A stretch of DNA of 64,000 nucleotides from Ciona intestinalis (taxonomy: Eukaryota > Chordata > Ascidiacea > Phlebobranchia > Cionidae): NCBI RefSeq assembly GCF_000224145.3, contig NW_004190352.2, forward strand, positions 66,272 through 130,271, read 5' to 3'. Below are positions 42,301-52,605 of the stretch, piece after piece; position 1 is the stretch's first letter; each line of letters opens with the position of its first letter. The notes beneath the pieces are model-generated. The model was given only the letters and a program-made list of their open reading frames with translations, made no database searches and was not told the DNA's origin. The position numbers and the translations under genes are program-made.

Positions 42301-43010
42301 TTTTATTCAAGATATTTTGTAGCTTAATACATTTATATGAAAGCCAAGGTTATTGGTGAGATATGTTTTGTGTTGTTTGTGGCGTAATATAGAAATAGCA
42401 AGATGATCTGGTGGAAAACATAACTTTTATTATCCCAATGATCCGCTGCGTCATAAATTTATTCTGTCTTTTAACTTGAAAATATTAAAGTTAAAGGCAG
42501 TTAAAGGGTTAATATCGTTTCTTGGTAATCAGTATAATGGTTTTTTTGGTAAAGACACTTTCATATTACATCAACATACACTGATAATGCAAATGTAATG
42601 TTGGGACAATAGATATATACATGGTATTACCTAAATAACACCAAATAAAAGTAAATATCAATTTCGCCATGGTTTAATCGCCGTTCAGCGAGACATCATC
42701 AGAATATTGAAATATTGGTTTCCTTATGTTTGTTCTAACCTTAATAAACCCCACAATCAATTTAATCCAAGACACCATAGTTCCCCATGACCTCATGCTC
42801 ACAGCCGAGTTCTAACCTTACCTTAATGGGTCAGTTAACACCACACAATCCACAGAACAAACCAACTTACTTGGAAGCGACTTCCTCTTAAAGTTGCGAC
42901 CCATGATACGATCTCGACTTACCATGGTGAACAACACACACTGTACAATATCCTCACTGCTGCAAACATGGGCTTCGAGTGCTGCGTCGGCATCTACACT
43001 TGTACATTGA
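36376..43010 (+). CDS. MED15: Mediator complex subunit 15
   Basis: MED15 is a tail-module Mediator subunit that receives signals from transcription factors through its KIX domain, in the nucleus. Thirteen exons: 36376-36449, 37030-37111, 37434-37473, 37705-38082, 38490-38674, 39249-39292, 39684-39784, 40190-40323, 40540-40692, 41026-41174, 41705-41895, 42167-42298, 42856-43010. Total 1818 bases, 605 residues. KIX-like N-terminus about 12-66 (MEAFRKTG, ICTRAKSM, EEYLRFIDKIVQ). Gln-rich repeat about 75-165. Pro/Ser-rich linker about 190-300. Conserved C-terminal domain about 315-605 with EYMEKLKQLQKYIEPLSRMI, KCEKVLQNWL, LNHTLKRTFGPAM, PIQISVPQSYP and a final LLQTWASSAASA. Length is shorter than human MED15 because the Gln and linker regions are compact. 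The Gln-rich exon is a DNA minisatellite. Introns carry SINE-like and MITE copies. Confidence 0.95.
36630..36985 (+). repeat. SINE-like element in MED15 intron 1
   Basis: Two partial heads (CGTGGTACGATCGTTAGCGT and GGTGGTTAAAGCGGTCACCT, each followed by CGGGTTC) and a middle block (AACCCAGCGGTCACTAATGA, AATCACCCACAAAGTT), ending 45 bases before exon 2. Confidence 0.75.
37735..37980 (+). repeat. CAACAA-type coding minisatellite in MED15
   Basis: About 20 units of 12-15 bases (CAACAACAAAATATT, CAACAACAGAATTTG, CAACAACAAAACATA) encode a QQQNI/QQQNL/QQNM repeat. Unit length is a multiple of three, so several other frames on both strands also lack stops. Confidence 0.9.
38100..38265 (+). mobile_element. 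MITE-like element, diverged
   Basis: Intronic copy starting GTGGAATTGGGGGAAAAATG, with GTCCCATTTGGTAATCAACA core and a truncated right end (TTTTTCTTACCCCACAGTAC). Confidence 0.65.
38870..39200 (-). repeat. SINE-like element with duplicated tail
   Basis: Reverse copy: two tail units, then CAACCCATTAGTGACCACTG, CTTGCCCAAGAACACATCTA, GGTAGCAGTGTCGAGCCTTG and a tRNA-like end. It ends about 50 bases before the MED15 exon at 39249. Confidence 0.85.
39810..40430 (-). repeat. SINE-like fragments in MED15 introns
   Basis: 39810-39990 is a reverse middle-plus-head piece (GTAACTTTGTGGGTGATTGT, CAACCCATTAGTG, CGGGCCTCGAACC). 40350-40430 is a reverse tail piece (TTATTCTCGTATGACGGGGC) followed by a fragment of the CCTGGGTGTTGGGGTAAT family up to about 40520. 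Confidence 0.7.
41215..41430 (+). repeat. SINE-like element
   Basis: Forward copy: CTGACACAATGGTTAAGCCT head, CATGTGTTCTTGGGCAAGAC, CAACCCAGCGGTCACTAATG and a tail start. A MITE-like copy follows at 41545-41690. Confidence 0.7.
41545..41690 (-). mobile_element. MITE-like element, variant
   Basis: Left end TGCGGGTAAGATGGGATGCT, right end with ATCTTACCCCAACCTACATG followed by a second ATCTTACCCCAACCCACCAT, a duplicated terminus also seen at 44865-45030 and 52390-52605. Confidence 0.65.
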
Positions 43011-43454
43011 TGTCATTCTGATGGAATAATTAAACACCATTGTTATGTGTGGCCAAATAAATGTACAAAATATCAAAACTTTGAGTTTTTATCATTTTTT
43101 GTGGATAGCAGAAAATAGGGTGACCATGACGTATAATACTTCAAGTGACGTCACTCATGACATCACGATATTACTGCGAATATCAAATAAAATAAAATTT
43201 ATTGCTCTGTAACTGTATACAACTGCACTGGAAAAGAAATAGCCGCTAGATGTCGCTGCAGAGGCTTACATCCAAGCACCCCGTTTTAAATGTAATAAAT
43301 TTATTCTCGTATGGCGGGCAACGACATCGTAAAAAATATTCGCCAACAAAACTTTGCCATTCATGCGTAATGATCGGCTCCCATTGAAATTGAGTAAAAA
43401 ACCTTGTTTTATTGTATTCTGTGTGAAAAAAAAAGAGTACAACGAGGCAAGTCA

Positions 43455-43870
43455 TAAGATCTGGGATTTAGATCAGAGTTGGCCCATTACCCCAACATTG
43501 TATATGTACATAAACATTCTATATGGGTGAGGTCCCACAGCAAGGCACGCCATGGGACCTGGGATTTAGACCAGAGTTGGCCCATTACCCCAACATTGTA
43601 TATGTACATAAACATTCTATTCTATATGGGTGAGGTTCTACAGTGAGGCATGTCATGGGACCTGGGATTTAGACCAGAGTTGGCCCATTACCCCAACATT
43701 GTATATGCACGTTCTATTCTATATGGGTAAGGTTCTACAGTGAGGCATGTCATGGGACCTGGGATTTAGGTCAGAGTTGGCCCATTACCCCAACATTGTA
43801 TATGCACATTCTCTATATGGGTGAGGTCTTACAACAAAAAATCCTTGCCTTAGGCCAGAGTTGGCCCAAT
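43455..43870. repeat. Tandem array, about 100-120-bp unit, 4 copies
   Basis: The block GGGATTTAGACCAGAGTTGG followed by CCCATTACCCCAACATTGTA and ATGGGTGAGGT occurs at about 43462, 43560, 43661 and 43759, with a last partial block at 43855. Units differ by small deletions. The sequence is related to the CCTGGGTGTTGGGGTAAT dispersed family. Confidence 0.88.
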
Positions 43871-44224
43871 TCAGTAACACCCAAAATAAACAAACATATA
43901 CGACTACATACACAACCATCTTATACACCCGCATATATAATACCTTGGGCTTAATACGCCCACACAACAACATACATCCTTATACAGTGTGAGTATCCCA
44001 CCATTGTAATGACTGAGTTATACATCTTATGCTATACATAGCTTATCAAACATAAGGACAAATATTAACGACTTGTCAAACAATTAACGTGAATGTGTGG
44101 GCACAGTTCCTTAATTATGATATATGTTACATTTGCACTCAATTGTTTGCTCTCACGTTTATTTTCTCCTTAGCGTTTCATAACGACTGTTGTTTTGCTG
44201 TTTAATTCTCATCTTTTTGCACCA

Positions 44225-44515
44225 TTGTTGACGTATTGCCTCAACCCAGTGGTCACTAATGGGTTGTCTAAATTACCAGCCATATATAAAAAAACACCAA
44301 CAAAGTTACATACGTGGTAACTTGTAAGCGGACACGAGGTGTATGAAACAGAACACCCGTGTTATAACGACTATCGTTGCCCCGCCATGCGAGGATAAAT
44401 AAGTTACGTACGTGGTAACTCGTAAGCGGGCATGAGGTGTATGAAACAGAACACCCGTGTTATAACGACTTTCGTTGCCCCGCCATGCGAGGATAAATAA
44501 GTTACATTCATGTTT
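44225..44515 (+). repeat. SINE-like element with duplicated tail
   Basis: Forward copy: CAACCCAGTGGTCACTAATG middle, then two nearly identical tail units of about 100 bases (AAACAGAACACCCGTGTTAT at about 44346 and 44446), ending ATAAATAAGTTACATTCATG. Confidence 0.88.
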
Positions 44516-44864
44516 CCAAGTAAATAGTATGTTTATAGCCCCAAAGGTTCCGGGTTCAAATTCCACTCCAAGTACTTTACATACAACTTTTACAAAACAA
44601 ATAAAAGGGAGTAAAACATTATGCATATTATAACGTAATAAAATAACTGTCGAGTCACAATACGTGCAACAGCGTAACAGGTTAAATACGTCATGTACCC
44701 ACCCGTTGCAAATAATATACACAGCTTATAAAACAATGTATGTCCGATTTATTGTACGAAACATAAATGTTCTTTATATCTTCGAATACGATAGCGAAGA
44801 TCAAATTAATTAAAACAATGAAAAAAGGGGGAATTAACAGCAAAACGACAAGCATATATTACTG

Positions 44865-45030
44865 TGGGGTAAGATGGGATACCGTTAGCACATATCCCAT
44901 GTTTCCCGATCGTGTAATAAACAAATAACAACGCTCTTTTAGAGTCTACCAACTGGAATGGTAAAAAGGGATAAAAACGTGGACCATCTTACCCCAACAA
45001 ATATGAACCATTTTACCCCAACCTACATAA
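44865..45030 (-). mobile_element. MITE-like element, GGGGTAAGATGGG variant
   Basis: Left end GTGGGGTAAGATGGGATACC; right end GACCATCTTACCCCAACAAA then a second CATTTTACCCCAACCTACAT. Confidence 0.7.
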
Positions 45031-46552
45031 TACACATTGAGTTTGATCATGGCAGAAATTATTTGAACACCACTGTGATAATTTAACAAGAAGGGACGCG
45101 AGTTTTGTGAGAATCTCCATTGGGAGCGTGCTTCAAAAAGTTTAAGAACCCCCCGTTTAAACTATTTCAAACGTTCCTATGACCAGGGAATGCACCGGGT
45201 GATCGAGGAAAACCTTCAATATGGTACGGTATTAGGGGATGCCCCTCATATTTATGGTGTTGTCTAATGCGAAGCTTTTGTCAAATGTTTGGCCAAGCTC
45301 GAAGTCGAGTTACTGGACTATAAAGTTATAACACGGGTGTTCTGTTTCATACACCTCGTACCGCTTACAAGTTACCACATATGTAACTTTGTGGGTGGTT
45401 GTTTTTCTGTATGGCTGACAACTTAAACAACACATTACAACTAATAACTTTTTATAACTTTCATAACTTTTTATAACTCTCACAAGTTATTAACTTTCCA
45501 AACCAGAAACCAACGATGTATTATACAAACATTGGCGGTGAATCTATGTTCATGTGAACGAGTTTTGGCATCGACTGCACTACTCGATCCACGACCTATT
45601 AAACTCAAATGAGAGGCATACTACACATGTATTGGTATCACAACATAACTTTTTAAATTGTTATTTCCGCAACGATAATGAGTCCTACAAATACATTAAA
45701 TCAAAAACACGGAAATAAAACAAGTTATGGTTAAATGTCTTTCATCTATTACGTCACAAAAACTTTTTTCATTGATAGGTTTTACTAATCCTAATTGTTA
45801 ATTAAAACCACATTTGCAGCCCACTGTGAGTTGATTGATATTTAATTTAACAGTAATGTGTTTTAACCAATGTTTCATTTACATTATTTTATATTTAACA
45901 AGTTTTAAAGCTAAACAACGGCCGTTGTTTTGCTGTTAATTCCCATATATTTGTTATGTTAAATGACCTTTGTTATATAATCGAAGAAAATAAAGTTCAT
46001 TTATGTTTTACGTTCAAAATCTGACCATATATTGGTAAAGTTACAACTTATTAGCATATAACTGTTACGTAACAAACTATCCCATTGTGTCATAAAACTG
46101 TAACAAGAAGCCATGTTTTATATAACTGCGTGTCATCATAAAGTATATTGTTACGTAATACTGCCATGAAATTTGAATGCAATAAATTTTTATTTTGTTT
46201 GTTTAAAAAACTCGATGTTTCAGTTGGATTTGTAACGCCCGAGTTCTTTTTTAGGGTATTCCCCTGGTGTTAAACGAAATTCGCGCGATAAACGTGACTA
46301 TGTCGTCACAGAGAGGCGAAAATGAGAAGGAGTGAGAGCAGAGTGGGTGGCAAGTCGAGACACGTCTGCTCTTTCGAGAGAATGAAAGAGATGGAAAGAG
46401 GAGAAAAACGAAGAGCAGAAACAGTCCGGAGCGGGGAACCCCCCGAACCTTTTTTTCTATTTTAGTTCGGTTTATAAAGTTCGTTTTCGTGGCTGGGAGC
46501 CGTCATTCGGAATTAGTAATCACGCTGAAAGTTGGTCAGCCTTATATTCAAC

Positions 46553-48565
46553 ATGGTGAATTGCTTTAGCTTGCTTGTCAATGATATTTCTTACAAAGAC
46601 GACGATCAACAAAACAAAGGTAAACGTTTATACGAGTAAGCACTTATTGCGAGTGGCGTTTCGCTTAGCTCAGCTACTTTTATCTGATCTTGGCTCGTAG
46701 TAAATTGTACTTTTCCAAGAAGTGTGCGTCTGCACAAATTACTACGCTGCTATTACAGCTGCAAAGAGAAAGTTCAGATTTTGTAAATTATGTTTTTTCC
46801 AGATTTCCAGCAAATAAACGAAAGCTGCGACACAGTAAACGCAATCATGCATGGTGGGGAAAGTTTTCAACATCATAGAAATCGTACAGAAAGCATTGAC
46901 AGTTTCCAGTCCATAGTCAGCCCTTCGTCGGTAACATTGGAACAAAACTTCCACTTTCCACCGGGGGTGAAGGACGAATTCCCCGATGATGGTTTTCCTT
47001 ACTCCGATGTCCCTGATGTTCTATCTCGACCCCCTCCTATGACGCGACAATACTCCATCGGTACCGTGATTGACGTCATCTCACAACACGACATAAACGA
47101 TATCAGTGACGTCAAGATTACGTCATCAAACCGACGTCAGAGCGAACCGGTGGCGATCACAGGGACTTACAAAGTCGAACGTATCCATGACAATGATGCA
47201 GGTTTCCCGGTTGGGGGAAACCCATCCTACGTCACAATGCAACAACAATGGTCGCCATTATCAAGCAATTATTCCACGAGTCCAGATCCACCATTCGAAA
47301 ACTACCAAGGCAGTCCAGGTAGTTGCCACACCCCTCAATACGACCAATCAACGAACACGATTCTAGGTGAGCAAATACGTCATATCCTAGCTTATATTAG
47401 TAGCTTCCATTGATTAGTTACAAACTTAAATAATACTTAAATTTGCCAAAGTTTTTGTCCAAATTTTCGCCAGAAATCGTTGTTTTCGCGTTTGCGACGT
47501 TTATCGTCGCCACGGAAATTAGTTCAAGCATATTTCTCCCGAAAATCAATGTTCTCACGTGACTAAATTTTGCCGCCATTTTGTCCCGTTTTCCCGCCAT
47601 TGCTCCCATGGTAGCAACCACGTGACTAGACATGTTTAGACACGCCCACACACGCAAGGTGTATCGATTATCAGCAAATTTATTTCAACAACGACAAACC
47701 AGCCCAGACCCGCCCGTTGCAGCTGGTTTCCTAACCGGACAAAATAAAAATAATTGTCAACAAAAGTCACAACCCAATTAAACACGTTAGTTACGTTGCC
47801 TGGTTTCGAACCCAGAGCCCATAGCTTAATGATTACTTAATAAATAACTATCCATCTCCACGTTAGATTAACTTCCACATTACGCCTTACTTAACAATGT
47901 TACCCAAACTACCTTATTGTAAATGGTGTCAAATAGAACAGTTACCTCCCAAACGTGTATAAGGTATACGTCACACCTACGTAGGATAAACTACAATGTT
48001 TTTTAGTTAAAACGCTTCGGGCTCTACATATTGAGATTCAATTATGTTTTGCAGCTTTTTTTGTAAATATATTTTATTAGATAAGTTACATTACATTCAT
48101 TAGAGTGCATCCAACACAACAACCGTCCTAACGCATCATTTTTATTTAACAGCAATGAGCCCACCTGACCACCAGATGTACCAACAAAACTGGGAACCTC
48201 CTTCCTACCCAATTACCCATAATCCCACTTTGCCCCACACAATCACTCATAATCCCACTTTGCCCCAACCAACCACCTGCCCCACGTTATCAACGATCAA
48301 CTTTAACCAGTGCGGCTTGCAAGAAGTAACTGACACCAACAGCCTCATACCCATTCTCCACGAGTTGGATAAAATCGACCGACGTCGCATCCGAAACAAC
48401 GAAGCTTGTAAGAAGTCCAGAATGCGACGAAAACAGCGGAAGATGGACAAAGAGAGAGAAGCGGAAAGACTCGCGGCGCAGAACCTTCATTTGAAAAGGA
48501 AAATCTCGATGTTGCAAAGTGAATGCGACAAAATACGTCGACAAGTTCTACAGGCGAGGCAATGA
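46553..48565 (+). CDS. bZIP transcription factor (C/EBP- or PAR-like)
   Basis: A nuclear DNA-binding protein that should dimerise through a leucine zipper. Exons 46553-46619, 46803-47366 and 48153-48565 join in phase to 347 residues. The bZIP domain is at the C-terminus, about 286-345: basic region RRRIRNNEACKKSRMRRKQR (NNEACKKSR at 292-300), then a zipper with hydrophobic heptads (AERLAAQNLHLKRKISMLQ). NNEA resembles the PAR/NFIL3/CES-2 group, while RxRNN and KKSR resemble C/EBP-gamma. I cannot place it more closely. The N-terminal 280 residues are Ser/Pro/Gln-rich and probably disordered, with RRQSEPV and RQYSIG as possible phosphorylation motifs and a short duplicated ITHNPTLP. The coding exon itself contains two TGACGTCA octamers (about 47072 and 47107). 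The long 5' region suggests an untranslated leader. Confidence 0.87.
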
Positions 48566-49409
48566 CTCGTGTTGTTTATTTATTAATTTCGAAGCTGTGA
48601 AGTCCATATATACTTTTGCTGTGTTGTGTATGTATTGATGAAGGTGCCTCGTACGCCCCGTGTGTCTTGCCAAAGCTATTTGTTGATGGGATAACTAACG
48701 TTGTATAAATGTACACAAGTCCCAACTAATTTGAATCAATTTCAATCCTCTGTTTTTGTATTTGTCTTTTTTTACCTGTTATTACGTCACAATGTCTTGT
48801 GTTACGTGTGAGTCGCTGGTCGTACGTCACAGTGCTAGTTGTAAAATGAAAGTGAATTACACAATGGGTCTTGAATTTTCGTGCTGGTAACGAAAGTTGG
48901 ACGGAAAATCATATTTGTAGGCGTTGCTCTCTTGTACGGCGTGTGGTTTCATTTCAAGTTCAATTGCAATAATTTCTTTGTGGTATTTCTTTGCTTCGTT
49001 GTAAAATAAAACCAAATACAAAACAACTTATGCTTGTTTTGCGTAAAATGTTGCAAGGCTTAGCCAAACAATGGTTCACGTGTGTTTTGTGCATCTGATG
49101 TATTGACATCGTAAATACGAACGACTGGAACAATAAATGGATTTCTAACTAAACTCCACCAAGTGAATAGAATGAGTCACCGCAGACATAACAATACCAA
49201 TAGACGATTAACTCGCGCGAAGTGTCTACGATCGTTGTTATATTTAGAACACAATAGATTACCAGGTGCGACCCTTGTCTCATGGGGTTTAAGGCGTCAA
49301 TCTGCAACTATGGGTAATTAACTTGTGACGTCACTATGCACCACGTGATAGCAGGGGTTATATGAACCAAACAAAATAAATCGTTCACAAAGTTGACAGA
49401 CGGGCGTTG

Positions 49410-49560
49410 TGGTGGGTTGGGGTAAAATGGCCCATGTTTTCTTATTTCATATCGTTTCATTTGGTTGTAAACAAAGAATATTTACCCAATTATAAAACCG
49501 TATCCTCACGACTATAAAAGACCGTTGTTGTTTAAAACACGATTGGAAAATATAGACATT
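49410..49560 (+). mobile_element. MITE-like element, diverged
   Basis: Left end GTTGGGGTAAAATGGCCCAT, core GTAAACAAAGAATATTTACC and CCTCACGACTATAAAAGACC; right end degraded. Confidence 0.65.
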
Positions 49561-50189
49561 ATGTCCAACCGCTGAAGCTGTACCAAGTCTAGAACGAACT
49601 ATACAACAATTCTTGAGACACCTCGTTAACTTTTCAGCATTAACATTAGTTTCGTTTTAAACTTAAACTTGAACGTTTAAATCAACAGCCTTTTATGAGC
49701 CAAGTATAATTTATAAACCAATACAAATAAAACATCTGTTGAATTATAATGTTTAACTATAAGCGCGACAGTCATCTTCGTTTATTTATGACGATTATGA
49801 GTTTATTATTTACATTTGTGACGTAACAATAAACACGAAACTCGAATTCAATTTCATTTACGACGTAGGAGCTACGCACCAATAACCATTGTTCCTTCTT
49901 TGTTACGTGGAAGATTTAAAAATATTTCCCGCCATTTCCAAACAATCAAAGTTAATTCGTCAACAATTTCAATTGTTCGATCACAATTGAAAGTTTAAGA
50001 TTAATAAACATCATTATGAAGAAACAATCGACATTATTACGTAACAATGACATCCGATTGTTCGAACTAATAACCCGGGGAACCCCCTTAATCTGTACCG
50101 AGATTTAAACCTCGAAGCGATTGTGACGTGAAGGATTGCGATTTTGACGTGTCAACACGATTTGTTGGGGTCACACACAGTGCAGAATC

Positions 50190-50385
50190 ACGTGGGGTAA
50201 GATGGGATACCGTTAGCGCATAATATCCAATAATTCCTAATCGTGTTTTTAATAATTAAGAACACCCTTTTAAAGTCGTGAGGATATACGGGTGAACACT
50301 TTGTAGTTATTCTTTGTTTGCTAACAAATACAACGGTAAAAGAGAATAAAAACAGGAACCATCTTACCCCACCTTATTAGAACAG
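50190..50385 (-). mobile_element. MITE-like element, GGGGTAAGATGGG variant
   Basis: Left end ACGTGGGGTAAGATGGGATA, right end GGAACCATCTTACCCCACCT; ends are inverted repeats. Confidence 0.8.
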
Positions 50386-50884
50386 ATATCGCAACACCAC
50401 GCAGCCACTTACGTGCCCAACAACAACAATATATACGAACCCCACACGCTGCACGTACCGCTGTGCAAACGACAATTAAATAGATTTTATTCCAAGGACA
50501 AACTAGACCAGTATTGTCGTTCTGTATATCATTAACCCACAAAGTTTCAAACCATCGTTGCGTATATTCACATATACTCGAATTTAATGGTTTAGTGTTT
50601 GATGTATTGGAATTTGAATTGTTACATCATAATGATGCGTTTATGATAAAACAATAGCAATTTATCGTGTATTGTGTTTTATATATGACGTAACACTGGT
50701 TTATTATCTCCCACACAATGCATGGACAAACGTCGTTCCGCCCACAGTGGTGGTAGAAGTACTTGACCTATCGAACTCAAAACCTTTTGGTTCTTAAACT
50801 GTTCGTGCGTTTTAATATATTTAATGGTGATAATCTGTATAGAATTGAACTCAACTGTAAAATACCAACTATTAAGTAAAATGG

Positions 50885-51095
50885 TTACCACGTATGTAAC
50901 TTTGTGGGTGATTGTTTTTCTGCATGGCTGATAATTTGGACAACCCATTAGTGACCGCTAGGTTGAAGCAATTGTCGTTAAGTGTCTTGCCAAAGAACAC
51001 ATATACGTCCAAGGACATATACAGTAATACATAAGTGTGGCATCGTCGAGTCTCGAACGCTGTATCCTCTGGTTAGGAGCACTAACCGCTTCCCC
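50885..51095 (-). repeat. SINE-like element
   Basis: Reverse copy: TTACCACGTATGTAACTTTG, CAACCCATTAGTGACCGCTA, CTTGCCAAAGAACACATATA, ATCGTCGAGTCTCGAACGCT and a tRNA-like end (GGTTAGGAGCACTAACCGCT). Confidence 0.82.
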
Positions 51096-51444
51096 CGCGA
51101 AGAAATCAAAATTCCAGAATCAAAGCTATTGTTATCATTGTTTCATCACAAACGAAGTTAATTTGCATATCACGTGTGTGCAACAATCACCAATATGACG
51201 TCACAGTGCCCACACAATGTGACCTTTGTTACAAACATTCCTTGAGATCACGTGACTAATCTGGAGCGCTGATTGGTCAAACTTTAACTACTAGAACATA
51301 GTCATTATTGACGTCATACTAATAATTGAACCAATGCTGACGTCATATAACTCAATTCACGCGTCACAATACGTCAATGTAACTCGAACAATGGGGCTTC
51401 TAGAAAGAAAAATGGCGGATGAATGATCCAACCTCACATGGCGG

Positions 51445-51665
51445 GGAAACGACATCGTTATAACACGGGTGTTTCATACACCTTGTGGCCGCTTATGCGT
51501 AAGTAACTTTGTGGGTGATTGTTTTAATCAAAATTTAATGTATGACTGACAACTTGAACAACTCATTAGTGACCACTGGGTTGAAGCAATTGCTGTTAAG
51601 TGTCTTGCCCAAAGACACATACGCCCGCAATGGCTTCGAGACATAAGCGCAATAACCACTGTGGA
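51445..51665 (-). repeat. SINE-like element
   Basis: Reverse copy: GGCGGGGAAACGACATCGTT tail, CAACTCATTAGTGACCACTG, CTTGCCCAAAGACACATACG and a short head. Confidence 0.8.
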
Positions 51666-51714
51666 CTTAGCAACAAGCCACCACACACAATATGTTACTG
51701 TGTAGTTATATAGT

Positions 51715-51835
51715 AAGTTGGGGTAATATGGTTCATGTTTTCATTCTCCTTGATCGTCCCATTTTGTGTAAAAACGAATTAGATAATCGTAATCTCACGA
51801 CTTTAAAAGAGTGTTGGTAGTTTTACATTATGTGC
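51715..51835 (+). mobile_element. MITE-like element, truncated
   Basis: Left end AAGTTGGGGTAATATGGTTC, core CGTCCCATTTTGTGTAAAAA; the right inverted repeat is missing. Confidence 0.6.
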
Positions 51836-52389
51836 ATTCGAGCAGAAATAATATTTAATCAATTGTTGACGTCGATAATTTAAAACAACGTCCGCGTTTT
51901 GAACGAAACGCGTTTACAACGTGATAATTATCCTTCCTTATGACGTCACAATACGCAGGATTCTGAATCACCACCGCGATTTTCGAAGCGGAAGAAATTT
52001 CCGACATTGTCGACGCGCGAAGATTCTTTGTGACGTAATAAACGAATCTCTGCAGCGTCATTGTTGTGATTATGAGTCATAACAACGTAGATTGAAATGG
52101 TAATTACTTCATTTTAATTTCTAATTAGTAAAAAATATATTATTTTTGTCGAAAATACCATTGTAACAAAATGAACCTTTTTTATATTGTTACCTAACAA
52201 TACAAAAGTGATGGTTGTCACTTGTTTACAGCGCGGTTCATGTCCGCGACAGTATCCAACATTAAACAAAGGACAACACGTGACTATGTTGATATTATGA
52301 CGCGATAATAGACTTTGATGACGTTGATTAGTATGGAGTTGAAATGAAGTTGGAATTCGACCAGTATCGTTATGGGGGTTTCCCATATA

Positions 52390-52605
52390 GTACAGTGGGG
52401 TAAGATGGGACACCTTTAGCACATAATATCTAAATATCCTGATCGTGTTTTAAACAATTAACAACGGTCTATGGAAGTCGTGAGGATACGGTTTTATAAT
52501 TCTTTGAATGTTCTTTGCTTACTACCAATGGGACGAGAAAACAGAATAAAACATGTGCCATCTTACCCAAATCTACATGTGCCATCTTACCCCAATCTAC
52601 TATGT
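52390..52605 (-). mobile_element. MITE-like palindromic element
   Basis: Left end ACAGTGGGGTAAGATGGGAC, core AATATCTAAATATCCTGATC, right end duplicated (CATGTGCCATCTTACCC repeated). Confidence 0.85.

Larger units (their letters stand above)
43011..46552. other. Intergenic, repeats and a tandem array
   Basis: Between MED15 and the bZIP gene. Contains the array at 43455-43870, SINE-like copies at 44225-44515 and 45325-45430, and a MITE variant at 44865-45030. About 45.45-46.25 kb is AT-rich with no recognisable feature. About 46.26-46.55 kb is the presumed promoter and 5' untranslated region of the bZIP gene, with a purine-rich stretch (46310-46430). Confidence 0.6.

Noticed and set aside
44306..44722. 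138-codon minus-strand ORF
   Set aside because: Encoded by the doubled SINE-like tail; the repeated [17 protein letters not shown] peptide appears at every tail copy in the window.
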